Origin: an uncultured Alphaproteobacteria bacterium
Lineage (GTDB): Bacteria > Pseudomonadota > Alphaproteobacteria > Rhodobacterales > Rhodobacteraceae
NCBI GenBank assembly: GCA_902524845.1
Contig: CABZEW010000012.1
Coordinates: 1-54,238, forward strand
DNA length: 54,238 nucleotides
Reading direction: 5' to 3'
The notes beneath the pieces are model-generated. The model made no database searches and was not told the origin of the DNA. It saw only the letters and a program-made list of their open reading frames with translations. The position numbers were made by a program, and so were the translations under genes. Each line of letters starts with the position of its first letter. Position 1 is the first letter of the stretch. Below, piece after piece: positions 44,525 through 52,749 of the stretch.

Positions 44525-45229
44525 CTAGTACGATTTTTTTATCGACGATCTAAGAAGGGCTACGGCCGATTTTTTAATTTGAGACACTCTACCTGTAGTT
44601 ATTTCCATAACTTCAGCTATTTCATAAACATTAAGCTCTTCTACATAGTATAATTGAATAACCATAGCTTCCTTCGACGGTAAATCCTTCAAAGCACGCG
44701 ACAGAATCCCTTTGAGCTGAGTTTTATCCAAATTTTCTTCTGGTGTGCTTTCTTTGGAAACAAACCACATCGAATATTCGTCATAAACTTCATCAAGTGA
44801 CTGATGAACATTTGCATTAAATGCTTTTTCCCAACCTCTATATTCATCTAAACCAAGTCCCATCTTCTTTGCAATTTCCGAGGGAGTCGGATCTCTCTGT
44901 AAGCTAGAAAAAAGCCCCTCTACTGCCTTTTTCTGTTTTTGTTGCATTTGAATAGTAGTTCGACATAAATTTGAGCTTTTCCTCAAGTGATCGACGATTG
45001 CCCCACGGATTCTCAGCACAGCATAACTGGCAAATGTTGCACCCTCTTTTGGGCTATATTTTTGTGCTGCAGTAACAAGCCCGAAATATCCTATTTGCAT
45101 TAAATCTTCAATTTCAATGGCTGACCTAACTCTGCCATGCATGTGCCACGCTATCTTCTTTACCAAATTCATATTTTCAACAATCAGATTTTCTACATTT
45201 GGTTGTTGTTCAGGATAACTAGCTTTCAT
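44525..45229 (-). CDS. fliA: Flagellar sigma-28 factor
   Basis: 234 residues, usual FliA length. Region 2 is clear (VKKIAWHMHGRVRSAIEIEDLMQIGYFGLVTAA, then FASYAVLRIRGAIVDHLRKSS), and region 4 has the HTH (LNVYEIAEVMEITTGRVSQIKKSAVALL). Its anti-sigma partner FlgM is encoded at 52421 in the same window. The start follows a CTGGAAA Shine-Dalgarno and is 20 bp after flhG. Expression of flhA-flhF-flhG-fliA from the sigma-54 promoter upstream of flhA would put sigma-28 in the second step of the cascade. Confidence 0.95.
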   Translation of the reverse strand: MKASYPEQQPNVENLIVENMNLVKKIAWHMHGRVRSAIEIEDLMQIGYFGLVTAAQKYSPKEGATFASYAVLRIRGAIVDHLRKSSNLCRTTIQMQQKQKKAVEGLFSSLQRDPTPSEIAKKMGLGLDEYRGWEKAFNANVHQSLDEVYDEYSMWFVSKESTPEENLDKTQLKGILSRALKDLPSKEAMVIQLYYVEELNVYEIAEVMEITTGRVSQIKKSAVALLRSSIKKSY

Positions 45230-45249
45230 TTATTTTCCAGTTGGTGCGA

Positions 45250-46029
45250 TCAGCTCTTAGAAAAGAAGCGTATACCATTATTTTTATTTTCTCCAGCCTT
45301 AAAGATATTTTTAGACAATCGCTGAAACGATACTTTTTCTAATTCAGCCTCTTTGTTAAGAACAACAGGTAACTTCTTAATTATAGCATTTTGGATTTTT
45401 TTTGTCCTGGGCATACCTCCTGCAAAAGTCAAATTTGCATCTAAAAACTTTCCAACTATATTCTGAAACTTTATAAAAGTTTCCTTAGCTGCACTTTCAT
45501 TATCAGCCATGTTTACAATGATCGAAAAATTGTGGAGATTATAATCCAAGTTCGCTGTTTTTATAAACGTGTAAGCGTCCATAAAGCTTGTAGGCTCACT
45601 AACGAGTACTATAACCAATCTATCTACAGCTGAAGCGAAGGTCATGGAATTTTCTGATGCCCCAGCTGGTATATCCACTACAAGGGTATCGGTGCTCTTT
45701 TCAATAGGATTTAAAGATCTAATAAGCTGGTACTTCGAGTTTTTCTCAATATTTAAGATATCTATCAATCCATTGCCTCCAGATATAAATTTTAACCCAT
45801 GAGGACCTGTTTCAATAACATCTTCTACCAGCATGCCTTTTTTAAGAACATCTCTAATTGTTTTTTTTGGATTTATTCCCAACATTATATGTGCATTTGC
45901 CAATCCAAAGTCTGCATCCATAAGAGAAACCTTTGAACCCATTTGAGCTAAAGTAAGAGCCAGATTTACAGCTATGGTGGTTTTACCAACACCACCCTTG
46001 CCACTAGCTATTGCTAGTGAATTACTCAT
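45250..46029 (-). CDS. flhG: Flagellar number regulator FlhG (MinD/ParA-like ATPase)
   Basis: 259 residues, deviant Walker A ASGKGGVGKTTIAVNLA at 8-24, VSLMDADFGLANAHIMLG near 34-51, and DTLVVDIPAGAS near 112-123, typical for FlhG/FleN. It begins only seven residues before the P-loop and so lacks the N-terminal DQAxxLR helix that in other bacteria stimulates the FlhF GTPase. The start overlaps the flhF stop by 8 bp. It should limit flagellar number at the pole, possibly by another mechanism. Confidence 0.92.
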   Translation of the reverse strand: MSNSLAIASGKGGVGKTTIAVNLALTLAQMGSKVSLMDADFGLANAHIMLGINPKKTIRDVLKKGMLVEDVIETGPHGLKFISGGNGLIDILNIEKNSKYQLIRSLNPIEKSTDTLVVDIPAGASENSMTFASAVDRLVIVLVSEPTSFMDAYTFIKTANLDYNLHNFSIIVNMADNESAAKETFIKFQNIVGKFLDANLTFAGGMPRTKKIQNAIIKKLPVVLNKEAELEKVSFQRLSKNIFKAGENKNNGIRFFSKS

Positions 46030-47182
46030 GATTTAACTCATCAGTAATATAGCCGTCTAAATGGCCAGCCAAAACTGCTGGTTCAGATATTGCTAACGAA
46101 CCTAATATAGTTCTAGACCCAGTCATAAATCCCATTTTCACATTTTTATTAGCTAGAACACACAACTCTCTTGGGAAAAGCTGGCACTCATCAACCTTAG
46201 TGAAGGCTATAAGTGGGTTTAATTCATCATATTGCATAATTTGATCGCTTAATAACTGCCTGTTAATGCCTGACGGAAGACAAAGCACTGTTGAGACTTT
46301 TGTTGCCCCTATTTCATTTCTGATACTTTGAATGAAATATTTACCTTCTTCTGCCATTAAAGAAATATCAACAATTTTCTGCCCAGTAGAAATACTGGTA
46401 AAGCTGCTACAATTCTCTTCAATCTGATAACTAAGTTTTGGTAAATTTAGCAACTTTGAATAATAGGCCAGATCATCCCGCCTATGCGCTAGTTCCCTTT
46501 CGGTAGACACTAAAGTTGGCCTCAACTGTTTTTCCTTCTCCATTATTCTGGCCGCAAGCTTGGCAGACAAAGTCGTTTTACCTGCACCACTAGGTCCAAC
46601 TATAAAGATCACATGAGATTTAAAGATATTCTCAATCTCATTTGACGCAATTTTATTTGCGAAGGCTTTTAAAAAGGCACTAATTCCTCTGCTTAGATTT
46701 AATCCATCGTATGCAGGCTTCAGAAACGAAACTATTTCTGGAGAAAATTCTAACTGTCGAAGTTTAAGTGCAACAGAATTACCAGTCTTTTCATTTAATC
46801 CCTTTTCGTCAGTTAAAACCAATCCCGAAAGCATATTTTGTAGATGTTTTATTTGTTCTCTAACCTTAAGCATTTCTGACGACTGATACTTTTCAGTGAA
46901 ACTATTTCTTGAATCCACATTATCAAAATCATTGGATGATCTATTGTAAATACGAGTTCTTTGCTTCTCTCTTAGATGATCAATTTTAGAGTGTAGAATG
47001 TCAGAAAAATTGCCTCTAAAATCTTTCTCTTTTTGTTGATTAGAAACATTATTTGTTGCTTCTATTTCTACCTTATTTCCCCTTTTTGAAGTAGCTATTA
47101 TTAGCGCATCTGGGCCTAGTTTTTTGACTACCTCTTCCATAGCAGTTGCGGTATCAGACGCTAGAAATTTGTGTGTGCTCAT
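46022..47182 (-). CDS. flhF: FlhF-type SRP-GTPase for polar flagellar placement, with degenerate G motifs
   Basis: 386 residues: an N-terminal B-domain-like region with KLGPDALIIATSKRGNKVEI (20-39), a low-complexity linker to about 110, an N domain, and a G domain. G1 is intact (VGPSGAGKTTLSAKLAA near 195-211), and G4 is TKVDE. The usual DTYRIGA (G2) reads TERELAH and the G3 motif DTAG reads DISL, so hydrolysis may be impaired. Shine-Dalgarno GGAGA precedes ATG at 47182. It lies between flhA and flhG, as in Vibrio and Pseudomonas. Confidence 0.9.
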   Translation of the reverse strand: MSTHKFLASDTATAMEEVVKKLGPDALIIATSKRGNKVEIEATNNVSNQQKEKDFRGNFSDILHSKIDHLREKQRTRIYNRSSNDFDNVDSRNSFTEKYQSSEMLKVREQIKHLQNMLSGLVLTDEKGLNEKTGNSVALKLRQLEFSPEIVSFLKPAYDGLNLSRGISAFLKAFANKIASNEIENIFKSHVIFIVGPSGAGKTTLSAKLAARIMEKEKQLRPTLVSTERELAHRRDDLAYYSKLLNLPKLSYQIEENCSSFTSISTGQKIVDISLMAEEGKYFIQSIRNEIGATKVSTVLCLPSGINRQLLSDQIMQYDELNPLIAFTKVDECQLFPRELCVLANKNVKMGFMTGSRTILGSLAISEPAVLAGHLDGYITDELNHE

Positions 47183-47204
47183 TTTTTTTCTCCAACTTTA
47201 CAGT

Positions 47205-49280
47205 TCATTTAGACCCTCCATCTATAGTCGCGACAACATTTACTTTTCTGTTGTCTGGTAATTCTGTAAATGACAGTACGATCAAATCCTCTACATGCTG
47301 TCGTATTATTCCTGAGATTTGCCTTCTAATATTTGGTGAGACAACTAGCACCGCAGTATTTCCTTCTGAGACAAGTTTCTGGTTCAATTCAGAAATATTT
47401 GAAATAAGTTTTGTCGCTAACTCGTTATCTAACACTAAACCTTCTTCCCCATTTTGTTTGGCCATTTTAATAAGCATGTGTTCCAACTCAGAGTTAAAAG
47501 TGATAACTGGTAACGCTTTGTTTAAAGGGGCTACCTGTTGGATCAATAATCCTGCTAAGTATGGTCTAATTGCCTCAGCAGTCTCAATTACAGTCAAATT
47601 CTTTCCAACAAAGCCAGCCAAAGACTCTAGTATAATTCGGAGGTCACTAATCGGAACTCTTTCCGAAAGAAGTTCTCTTAAAACTCCAGTAAGATTATGT
47701 AAGGGAACCAATTTAGGAACAAGTGATTCCACAAGACTTGGAGCGGTTTGAGAGAGGTTATCAAGAAGAGTTTGCACATCATCTTGTCCGATTAGTTTCC
47801 CAGAATGTTTGTAGAATATTTGGCTCAAATGTGTAGCTAAAACTGACTCCGGAGCCACCACTACGTACCCTTTCTCCTCAGCTTCATTTTGCTGAGATGG
47901 CAGAATCCAAGTTGCATCCATTCCAAAAGAAGGATCTTTTACCTCAATTCCATCTAATTTAATGTTTGTATCATCACCTGGGATAGCCAGTTTTCTATCA
48001 GGATAGATGACATCGTCCCCTACTATTGTTTGGCCTATTCGTATTCTGTACTGGTTCGAGGACAAAGTTAAATCATCTCGTATTCTAACAGCTGGTATTA
48101 TAAAACCAAGAGCTTTTGACACCTGCTTTCTTATGCCAGTAATTCTTTCCACAAGAGGACCGCCTGTGTCATCATCAACCATTTCTACCAAACCATATCC
48201 TAATTGAATAGATACAGGCGAGTAGTCCGTCACATCTTCTAATCTGAGTTGATCTCCATCATTTTCCTCTGAGACAGTCTCATCATAACTTTCGTCGACT
48301 GCTCCGGTTTCTTTTCTTCTTTCTACTCTGCGAGCAAAGAACCCTGCTGTTGCAGCAACTATTGCTGATGCAATAAAAAGTAGATTAGGCATTCCTGGAA
48401 CAAATCCTATCAGCAGTAGAACAGCTGAAACTGGTATCCAAGCTCTTGAAATACTAAGTTGATCGCCAATATGGGATGCCATGTCCTGTTTAGAAGAGAC
48501 CCGCGTAACAATGATCGCTGTTGAAATTGCCAATAATAGTGATGGGATCTGAGCTACTAAACCGTCACCGATCGAAAGAAGAACATAATTTTCGGCCGCA
48601 GTCGATACGGGTAAGTCATACTGACTTATACCGATGATTAAGCCACCAATAATGTTTATTGCGAGAATTAAAATAGACGCTATTGCATCACCCTTAACAA
48701 ACTTTGAAGCTCCATCCATTGACCCATAAAAATCAGCCTCTTGTGCTATCTCCTCCCTTCTTTTGGTGGCCTCCTCTGCAGAAAGAACTCCTGCGTTTAA
48801 GTCCGCATCAATAGCCATCTGCTTTCCTGGCATCGCATCCAATGTGAAACGGGCAGATACCTCGGAAACTCGTCCTGCTCCCTTTGTAATTACAACAAGA
48901 TTTATGATAACTAAAATTATAAACACAAAGATACCCACTGCATAATTACCTGAAACAATAAAGTTACCAAAAGCTTCAATTATTTGTCCTGCTGCGTCAT
49001 TCCCAGTATGGCCTTGACCTAAAACAACTCTCGTTGAGGCGACATTTAGGGCTAACCTTAGTACAGTTGCTATCAACAATAGATTAGGAAAACTTGAAAA
49101 ATCTAGTGGCCTGAAGGTATGCATGGCTACCATCAATATAACTAGAGAGATTAGAATATTTGAAACGAAAAAAATGTCTAACAAAAATACGGGTAGGGGT
49201 AATACCATCATCGCAACAAGTACAATAATACCAAGTGGTAAGATACCCGATTTTAGAATATCCGATAAGTTACCAGTCAA
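47205..49280 (-). CDS. flhA: Flagellar export gate protein FlhA
   Basis: Proton-driven export gate of the flagellar type III secretion apparatus. At 691 residues the first about 330 contain eight membrane segments and the FHIPEP loop (ARFTLDAMPGKQMAIDADLNAG near 150-171), and the rest is the cytoplasmic ring domain. The TTG at 49280 lacks a good ribosome site; the frame is open 15 codons further to 49325, where AGGGAGA precedes an AUC at 49310 by 8 nt, so the true start could be there. A sigma-54 promoter lies at 49428-49443. Confidence 0.95.
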   Translation of the reverse strand: MTGNLSDILKSGILPLGIIVLVAMMVLPLPVFLLDIFFVSNILISLVILMVAMHTFRPLDFSSFPNLLLIATVLRLALNVASTRVVLGQGHTGNDAAGQIIEAFGNFIVSGNYAVGIFVFIILVIINLVVITKGAGRVSEVSARFTLDAMPGKQMAIDADLNAGVLSAEEATKRREEIAQEADFYGSMDGASKFVKGDAIASILILAINIIGGLIIGISQYDLPVSTAAENYVLLSIGDGLVAQIPSLLLAISTAIIVTRVSSKQDMASHIGDQLSISRAWIPVSAVLLLIGFVPGMPNLLFIASAIVAATAGFFARRVERRKETGAVDESYDETVSEENDGDQLRLEDVTDYSPVSIQLGYGLVEMVDDDTGGPLVERITGIRKQVSKALGFIIPAVRIRDDLTLSSNQYRIRIGQTIVGDDVIYPDRKLAIPGDDTNIKLDGIEVKDPSFGMDATWILPSQQNEAEEKGYVVVAPESVLATHLSQIFYKHSGKLIGQDDVQTLLDNLSQTAPSLVESLVPKLVPLHNLTGVLRELLSERVPISDLRIILESLAGFVGKNLTVIETAEAIRPYLAGLLIQQVAPLNKALPVITFNSELEHMLIKMAKQNGEEGLVLDNELATKLISNISELNQKLVSEGNTAVLVVSPNIRRQISGIIRQHVEDLIVLSFTELPDNRKVNVVATIDGGSK

Positions 49281-49427
49281 AGATCTATCATTTCTTGTTA
49301 ATTCCGCGATTTTTACTTCTCCCTGTCAAAAAATAGTCACTTCTTGTCAATCATTTGTAAAACTAATTAGTGAAATAAACTAAAAACCCTTTACCAATAC
49401 GTTTTAAATCTGTTTTAGGAAGAAAGA

Positions 49428-49443
49428 AGCAACAATCGTGCCA
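49428..49443 (-). promoter_or_regulatory. Sigma-54 promoter of the flhA operon
   Basis: On the minus strand TGGCACGATTGTTGCT is a perfect match to TGGCACG-N4-TTGCW. Initiation would fall near 49417, giving a leader of about 110-140 nt to flhA. It is back to back with the sigma-54 promoter of flgP, 37 bp apart. Confidence 0.85.
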
Positions 49444-49451
49444 TCAATTAC

Positions 49452-49474
49452 TTGAGCAAAAACTAATTGTTCAA
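49452..49474. repeat. Inverted repeat between the two sigma-54 promoters
   Basis: TTGAGCAA (49452-49459) and TTGTTCAA (49467-49474) are 7 of 8 complementary inverted arms separated by 7 nt, in the 37-bp space between the divergent sigma-54 promoters. It may be a shared activator site for a FlrC/FleR/FlbD-type regulator, which is not encoded in the window. Confidence 0.4.
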
Positions 49475-49480
49475 AAAATA

Positions 49481-49496
49481 TGGCATAGAAAATGCA
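49481..49496 (+). promoter_or_regulatory. Sigma-54 promoter of the flgP operon
   Basis: TGGCATAGAAAATGCA has the invariant GG and GC at the exact 10-bp spacing and the TGGCA and TGCA flanks of the -24/-12 consensus. Initiation would be near 49508, followed by a TAAGG ribosome site and the ATG at 49533. Confidence 0.7.
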
Positions 49497-49532
49497 ACTG
49501 ATCTTTTAGCTTTTTAAATATAAGGTCTAAAA

Positions 49533-50063
49533 ATGAATAAAGAGAAAAAGATGAAAATGCTGGTTCCAGTGGCTAGCTTAGCTTTACTTATAAGCGGGTG
49601 TCAATCCAGCTTTTTGACTAACATGGATGAAAAAGTCACGCCTTCGACTTTAAACGTTTTAAGCAATAAAGGTGAAGACGCTGCGCACTTGGCCGCTATT
49701 AATGAAGTATTGGACGCATCGGTAACCAATGTACCAACTATAAGCGCAATGGGTTATGCCGTGGTGTCATCACAACCAGGACGCTCTGCAAATCAAAAGA
49801 GATTAATGGCAATAAGATCTGCAAGGATGGCAGCTATGCGTGATCTCGCGGAACAGATCCACGGTCTTAAAGTTGAAGGTAATACGACTGTAATCGATTT
49901 GATGGTACAAAATGATACGTTTAGAGGCATTGTCTCAGGAACAATTCGAGGCGCAAGAACAGTTCGAATTAATCCAACCGGGAGTGATACTTATGAGGTT
50001 CTTTTAGAAATTGATAAGGACACACTAAGCTACTTGCTAAGACAAGCACGTGGCGTTGCATAG
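49533..50063 (+). CDS. flgP: Flagellar outer-membrane lipoprotein FlgP (LPP20 family)
   Basis: 176 residues with lipoprotein signal LLISGC (Cys23). The mature domain (about 65-176) has the QKRLMAIRSARMAAMRDLAEQIHGLKVEGNT block, the signature of LPP20/FlgP proteins, and ends in a DTYEVLLEIDKDTLSYLLRQ strand-helix. In Vibrio and Campylobacter FlgP forms a basal disk or H-ring around the P and L rings at the outer membrane. It leads the sigma-54-driven run with flgT, the LysM protein and flgA (18-bp gap to flgT). Confidence 0.88.
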   Translation: MNKEKKMKMLVPVASLALLISGCQSSFLTNMDEKVTPSTLNVLSNKGEDAAHLAAINEVLDASVTNVPTISAMGYAVVSSQPGRSANQKRLMAIRSARMAAMRDLAEQIHGLKVEGNTTVIDLMVQNDTFRGIVSGTIRGARTVRINPTGSDTYEVLLEIDKDTLSYLLRQARGVA

Positions 50064-50080
50064 GAAATTATAGCACCAGT

Positions 50081-51217
50081 ATGAAATCAATAGTTTTTTA
50101 CTCATTATTTAATATAGCGACCATTTTCTCTGTTGTGATAAGCACAGCTTTTGCCGAAAACCCTTTGAGATTTATAGAGACAACAGGACGTGCCGTTATT
50201 GAGAATGATGAAATGATTGATAGCGCTCGTAGAAGAGCACTCGAAGACGCTTTATATTTGGCAGCTCTTCATGGGGGTGCGAAGATAAACGGATTTTCTT
50301 CAGTGAATACCGATACATCTATTCAAGAAAATTTAGTTGTTCAGCCAGCTAGCCAATTACTTGATTACACTATTATTTCGGAAGAAAAAACCGATACGCA
50401 TTTCATTATAAAAGTAAGATCTGCTGTTGGACAATTAAAAGAAAAGGCTTGTGAGAGTAAAGGATTGAAAAGCCTTTCTGTATACAAGCCACTGATAAGT
50501 ATAGATCCATCTGCCCCTTTTTGGGTAAGCTCTCTCGCCGATGAGCTTGCAAATAACATTTTGGCATCATTTAATGCCTCAAAGGACGTTAATCTGACAG
50601 ACAACTCTTTCGTGGCACTTGATCAGAACGAGTTAGTGACAACTAATGACGACTTTGATTATATCTCTCTCACTTCAGGAAGGGAAAGGACAAGATATGG
50701 AGATTATGCTTCGGTGTCATCAATATCAATTGCTGAAAGTAAGAAGTTGGTTGGATTTACTTCATATGATAGCCTCATAATAACCTTTAACACTGAAATA
50801 TATGAAGGAAGCACCTACTCCTTTTCATTTTCAAAATCTAAATCAATCGAAGCTTTATTTAGCTCAAGAGGACCTTGGAGAACAATAAATCTGCTACTAA
50901 AACCAAATAAAGATAATATTATTGGGCCAATAGCAATAGCAGCGAGAGCGCATGGTAAAGAGGTCCTTGATAATCTTGTTTGCAAAAAATTGAATAGCAT
51001 AATAACGCTCAATAATGGGAAAATAGAAGTTCCTTTAGGTAAACGGCACGGAGTTACTATGTCTGCATTAGCAGCTACTAAAGGAGAACAAACTCCTTTC
51101 AATATTTTGATGGTAGAGAACGTATTAGAGAATAAGTCGATTTTGGTTCCACTAAATAAAAATCTAGAATTTAATAAACTGAACGGTAAATCAATTCAAT
51201 TTTTAGGTAATATGTAA
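50081..51217 (+). CDS. flgT: FlgT-like flagellar H-ring protein
   Basis: 378 residues with a signal peptide ending near residue 25 (STAFAEN). The N-terminal domain RFIETTGRAVIENDEMIDSARRRALEDALYLAALHGGAKINGFSSVNT matches the start of FlgT, a periplasmic protein that builds the H-ring in Vibrio. A middle domain (about 120-280) and a C-terminal beta domain (about 300-378, EVPLGKRHGVTMSA) fit the FlgT order. It ends with TAATG overlap into the next gene. Confidence 0.78.
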   Translation: MKSIVFYSLFNIATIFSVVISTAFAENPLRFIETTGRAVIENDEMIDSARRRALEDALYLAALHGGAKINGFSSVNTDTSIQENLVVQPASQLLDYTIISEEKTDTHFIIKVRSAVGQLKEKACESKGLKSLSVYKPLISIDPSAPFWVSSLADELANNILASFNASKDVNLTDNSFVALDQNELVTTNDDFDYISLTSGRERTRYGDYASVSSISIAESKKLVGFTSYDSLIITFNTEIYEGSTYSFSFSKSKSIEALFSSRGPWRTINLLLKPNKDNIIGPIAIAARAHGKEVLDNLVCKKLNSIITLNNGKIEVPLGKRHGVTMSALAATKGEQTPFNILMVENVLENKSILVPLNKNLEFNKLNGKSIQFLGNM

Positions 51218-51642
51218 TGTCTAAAAACTATTTCTATTTAATTTTATTATTAAACATCTTAGTGACAAGCACTCATTTAAGTGCTGAGCCATTTATAGTT
51301 CTGCAATACAATAATGTCTCTGAATTATCAGACAGATCAAATGAGTTTGCCCAGAACCCTGATTATTCCGACAAACACATGATTTTACCTGGTGAAAGTT
51401 TAAACGTAATAATCGAGAGGTACTATAATGGAAGTGGCTTAAACACCAGTTTTTTGCAACTAGCAATAGTATCATTAAACAAGCATGCTTTTAGGAATAA
51501 GAATATAAACTATATGATCGCTGACGAAATAATCCATCTTCCTAGCATCAATCAAATATCAAAACTTATGAAGGGCATAAAGTTCGAATTAGATGACCAT
51601 TATCAACATCCACAAAATAATATTTATTACTTTGGAGGATAG
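51217..51642 (+). CDS. Secreted FimV/LysM-like protein in the flagellar operon
   Basis: 141 residues with signal peptide (about 1-23, LLLNILVTSTHLSAEP). The segment MILPGESLNVIIERYYNGSGLNTSFLQLAIVSLNKHAFRNKNINYMIADEIIHLP (about 52-106) has the extended LysM form of FimV-type polar landmark proteins (pGesL, Y..GSGL, N..AFrnkNiNyMi). It overlaps flgT by one base (TAATG) and precedes flgA by one base. Possibly binds peptidoglycan where the basal body crosses it; this is inference. Confidence 0.7.
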   Translation: MSKNYFYLILLLNILVTSTHLSAEPFIVLQYNNVSELSDRSNEFAQNPDYSDKHMILPGESLNVIIERYYNGSGLNTSFLQLAIVSLNKHAFRNKNINYMIADEIIHLPSINQISKLMKGIKFELDDHYQHPQNNIYYFGG

Positions 51643-51643
51643 A

Positions 51644-52387
51644 GTGATAATTCAAAGAATATTACTTATTGCGTTGATTTGGTGCAGTTTTTCCTTCGAA
51701 GGTAAAGCCTCACAAGAAAAACTTTCTGGCTCCAACCTTGCAGATTTAATAATCGAACGCCTTAGTCAGGAAGGTTTGAGCGCTCGACCTCTTATAAAAA
51801 AAAATAGAGTTTTTACCGGGTGTGTAGAAGATAGTGTTGTTATATCTAAAAGAGATGAATCTTGGAAAACGATAGCTCTAACATGTGAGACAAATAAATC
51901 CTGGAAATATACCTTCAGAAACAAGTTAGCTGGATCTACTAGACCAAAAATGTCTAGTAAATTGAGCGATTTTCCCGTAAAGAAAAAAAAGCAGAAGACG
52001 AAATTAGTGTTTGTACTAAAAAATCGGAAGATAAGAGGAGATAGGATCGAAGAGTCGGACTTAGTCCTCATGGACAAGAAAAAATTTCTTTCTAACGGAG
52101 CTTTCGATGATCTAAAACTTGTGCTCGGAAAACGGCTAAAAAAAACCTTGCCTAAAGGTGCGATCTTAAAAGCTACTTATTTAAATCCCGACTGGTTGGT
52201 TTATAAAAATCAACGAATAATAATTGAACATAATATCGGAGAGATATATGTAAAAATGGAGGGAATTGCACTCAGCAATGGTGCAAGGGGAGATAGAATA
52301 CAAGCAAAAAATATATCAAGCAATAAGACTATTGAGGGATTTGTCGAAAGTGCAAAAAAAATATCAATTTTTCGTAAAGTTTATTAG
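51644..52387 (+). CDS. flgA: Flagellar P-ring assembly chaperone FlgA
   Basis: 247 residues from the GTG at 51644, which follows GGAGGA by 4 nt and leaves the signal peptide MIIQRILLIALIWCSFS; an ATG at 51593 lies within the previous gene and is less likely. The SAF domain (about 115-185; VLKNRKIRGDRIEESDLVLMD) and the C-terminal beta domain (INHNIGEIYVKMEGIALSNGARGDRIQAKNISSNKTIEGFV) are typical of FlgA. It helps polymerise FlgI into the P ring. The end overlaps the sigma-28 promoter of flgM. Confidence 0.9.
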   Translation: MIIQRILLIALIWCSFSFEGKASQEKLSGSNLADLIIERLSQEGLSARPLIKKNRVFTGCVEDSVVISKRDESWKTIALTCETNKSWKYTFRNKLAGSTRPKMSSKLSDFPVKKKKQKTKLVFVLKNRKIRGDRIEESDLVLMDKKKFLSNGAFDDLKLVLGKRLKKTLPKGAILKATYLNPDWLVYKNQRIIIEHNIGEIYVKMEGIALSNGARGDRIQAKNISSNKTIEGFVESAKKISIFRKVY

Positions 52388-52401
52388 CTTTATGTCGTAT
52401 A
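52375..52401 (+). promoter_or_regulatory. Sigma-28 promoter of flgM
   Basis: TAAAGTTT (52375-52382), exactly 11 nt, then GTCGTATA (52394-52401), close to the FliA consensus TAAAGTTT-N11-GCCGATAA with a perfect -35. It overlaps the end of flgA. Transcription would begin at about 52408, with the AGGAGAA ribosome site between it and the ATG at 52421. It makes flgM a FliA-dependent gene, the expected negative feedback. Confidence 0.75.
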
Positions 52402-52420
52402 GTGTAATAGGAGAAAGAAA

Positions 52421-52723
52421 ATGGTTGGATCGATAAAAAATTTTACTGGGCAGCTGGTGGATGTGTCCAAAGGAAAGACGGAGAATAAGGCACAGTCTGA
52501 AAAACTTATTAGTTCTAGTAGTTCAGCTGTTTCTGGATCGAAGGTTGATGCTGTATTAACAAGTAAATCTAGAGAGGAATTGAAAGTTATGGCTGAAAAT
52601 CCTTCGGTAAACATGGAAGCGGTTGATAGAATAAAAGAAAAAATAAAGAACGGAGAATACCCAATCGATTTCGATAAATTGGCGGACAAGTTGTTGGAAT
52701 CATATTGGACTTCAAAATCCTAA
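52421..52723 (+). CDS. flgM: Anti-sigma-28 factor FlgM
   Basis: 100 residues, the usual length. The N-terminal half is Ser/Lys-rich and disordered. The C-terminal FliA-binding part has MEAVDRIKEKIKNGEYPIDFDKLADKLLESY near 65-95, the FlgM signature. Shine-Dalgarno AGGAGAA precedes the ATG. Its target FliA is at 44525-45229. It is followed by the FlgN-like gene after 26 bp, the typical flgM-flgN order. Confidence 0.92.
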   Translation: MVGSIKNFTGQLVDVSKGKTENKAQSEKLISSSSSAVSGSKVDAVLTSKSREELKVMAENPSVNMEAVDRIKEKIKNGEYPIDFDKLADKLLESYWTSKS

Positions 52724-52749
52724 AAGCCTGATAAAAAAGGTTTCACAAA

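Noticed and set aside
51593-51643. ATG start for flgA inside the LysM gene
   Set aside because: GTG at 51644 has GGAGGA at good spacing and leaves a proper signal peptide.
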